This document shows positions 62,691 through 64,000 of a DNA stretch of 64,000 bases, in pieces (position 1 is the stretch's first letter; every line of letters begins with the position of its first letter). A model generated the notes under the pieces. It saw nothing but the letters and a program-made list of their open reading frames with translations, made no database searches and was not told where the DNA came from. The position numbers were made by a program, and so were the translations under genes. The DNA is from Platynereis dumerilii (taxonomy: Eukaryota > Annelida > Polychaeta > Phyllodocida > Nereididae). The stretch lies in assembly GCA_026936325.1 (NCBI GenBank), contig JAPTHN010000007.1, positions 20,857,974-20,921,973 on the forward strand. Reading direction: 5' to 3'.

Positions 62691-63464
62691 ATAGATTTTG
62701 TGGCGATTCATCAACTGTATAGTTGAGAGGGTATTATGGGTTTTTAGATATTAGAAATATAGTTCTACCAATAAACTAATATGTAAAAGCAATCCATTTA
62801 CTATGAAATGCGCCCCTTTGTTTCAACTTAGTTCATTTACCATGCCTTCTGAAAACCCCATCAACAGTGATTGCCAGTCTTTTGAAATTTGATCAAAAAA
62901 CACTCTTTGTATCGATTGAACTATTTTGGGAGAACTCTTTTTTCCTCTTCTGCTTGTTTTCGCAGAGCACATCAAAATTTCATGTGAGTGTCTATATACA
63001 AGGTGTCTACAGCTTGACATCCTGTGTCCTCAAAGTAATATTCGCTGCAGAGCCTGGATTACTGGTTGAGTATTTGGTATAAGAAGTTTTAAAGTAGTGT
63101 CATTTGACAATTACTAAAATATTGCAAATATTTGGCTACTATACAACAGCAGTAATTGGATTCCATTAAAAGAGAAATTTATGACCTATTTTATTTGAAT
63201 ATCAATTTTCCTCTGATTTTATAATAACTTCTACAATGAATGATGTCATTTTTGGTCATTTGGCCAGACTCACTTATCAGAATAGTAACACTAACATCCT
63301 TTTTCTTCTCAATTTGGCTCGGCATAGCAAATCTTGAAGACCAAATTATAGTACTGGGTTTTTAGGAGCTTTTGTTAGTGCAGCGGCCCTTGGTAAATAT
63401 ATTGCAGCTCTTATCATTTTAGTAATATGTGATGTTGCTGAGACATTAGCTCTACCATCACCTC
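62691..63464. other. Duplication copy 2, no gene recognised
   Basis: Aligns with about 41990-42860 of copy 1, best at 62941-63080 (TATATACAAGGTGTCTACAG). Open frames on both strands are unrecognised. Confidence 0.6.
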
Positions 63465-63710
63465 ACTTACAGTGATAAGGCAGTCAGTGACCCAGTCGCT
63501 GCTGATGGTGTGTCTGCTGCTGATGCTGGTTCTGTTGCTCTGCTGCAACCTCCATCTCACTGCCCCACCTTCATCTGCATCACTTCCTACTGCAGCTGTC
63601 CCACATGAGGTCCTGAGCAAAGCTCCAATTTTAAAATTGCATCCAGTTTGCAAGGCATGGACTAGATGCTGTCAGGGGAATAAGCATGCATGGAGAATCA
63701 TGTGATTGCC
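63465..63710 (+). repeat. Exon-like segment, duplication copy 2
   Basis: Reads SLPTAAVPHEVLSKAPIL and KLHPVCKAWTRCCQGN in the forward frame to a stop at 63703. Equivalent to 42862-43105. Confidence 0.5.
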
Positions 63711-63760
63711 ACTAAAGTAATTTTATGCTGTAATACAAGCTTAGATGACATATATATGAG

Positions 63761-64000
63761 TCGCAAAAGCATGCAAGAAGTTGCAAAGTATACAGCACCA
63801 TACACTTGCAAAGTTTACCCCTAGAGACCAAAATACATGAATGAAAAAGGGGTGTGTACAATGATGAATTTATTTTGCGTAAGCCTTTGAACTAAATAAT
63901 GGAGCGATATGCAAGCTTTAAAAGAATATCTCAGAGAGTTTTTGTTGCATGTGATGTGTGTTGATCTTATAAATCGTCTGACTGAGCACAGTCTGCTATT
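63761..64000. other. Unique-looking DNA beyond the duplication
   Basis: No match to the start of copy 1 or copy 2 is visible, so no third tandem copy begins here. Confidence 0.5.

Larger units (their letters stand above)
43182..63760 (+). repeat. Tandem segmental duplication, copy 2 (expanded)
   Basis: Begins near TTATTGAAAGACAAATAATA, matching 36591 onward, and ends near AAGCTTAGATGACATATA at about 63755, matching the tail of copy 1 at about 43150. Two insertions explain most of the extra length: the 16.3-kb foldback and a 612-bp element. Confidence 0.88.

Noticed and set aside
1-64000. Retroviral, LTR-type, Polinton or other capsid-bearing element
   Set aside because: No paired direct terminal repeats of suitable size and no recognisable gag, pol, integrase or capsid-like peptide were seen.

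Overview
This is AT-rich, intron-sparse or intergenic animal DNA with almost no recognisable coding sequence. The evidence is numerous tetranucleotide microsatellites (GATA/CTAT/GTAT), many short non-autonomous DNA transposons, a tRNA-derived SINE, two satellite arrays and one huge foldback element. That mix fits a marine invertebrate. A sea urchin or other echinoderm is my best guess, because foldback (TU) elements are known there, but no gene here proves it. The only good coding candidate is one 63-bp internal exon at 2751-2813, so the window may lie inside or beside a long-intron gene.

Layout. 1-8 kb: mostly unique DNA with the candidate exon, a palindromic MITE and small repeats. 8-10 kb: a 1.66-kb inverted-repeat transposon with a 9-bp target duplication. 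10.2-16.4 kb: a ~185-bp satellite that decays to the right and is interrupted by a TA-flanked element. 18.2-22.4 kb: one compound microsatellite broken open by two transposons. 24.2-36 kb: a MITE-rich tract (hAT-like, TTAA-type and several TA-flanked families) separated by featureless DNA.

36.6-63.8 kb is the striking part. A segment of roughly 6.6 kb is present twice in direct tandem. Copy 1 runs 36590-43155 and copy 2 runs 43182-63760. Copy 2 is swollen by a 16.3-kb foldback element (43832-60150) with matching termini, an 11-bp target duplication (TATTTGCATGA) and an intact empty site in copy 1 (37228-37238). The element's arms are tandem arrays of a 179-bp monomer in opposite orientation: about 10 monomers on the left and about 41 on the right. 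The right arm contains a 2,490-bp higher-order repeat present twice in a row. The spacer holds diverged monomers and two TA-flanked elements, one of which carries a SINE. No transposase is visible, so the element looks non-autonomous.

A second theme is a set of five families of ~0.9-1.0-kb elements with TA target duplications. Each has a short G-rich terminal phrase that is repeated inside the element. They share architecture and little sequence. No tRNA, rRNA or protein-coding gene beyond the exon candidate could be supported, so the window is best read as a record of nested insertion, tandem amplification and segmental duplication.
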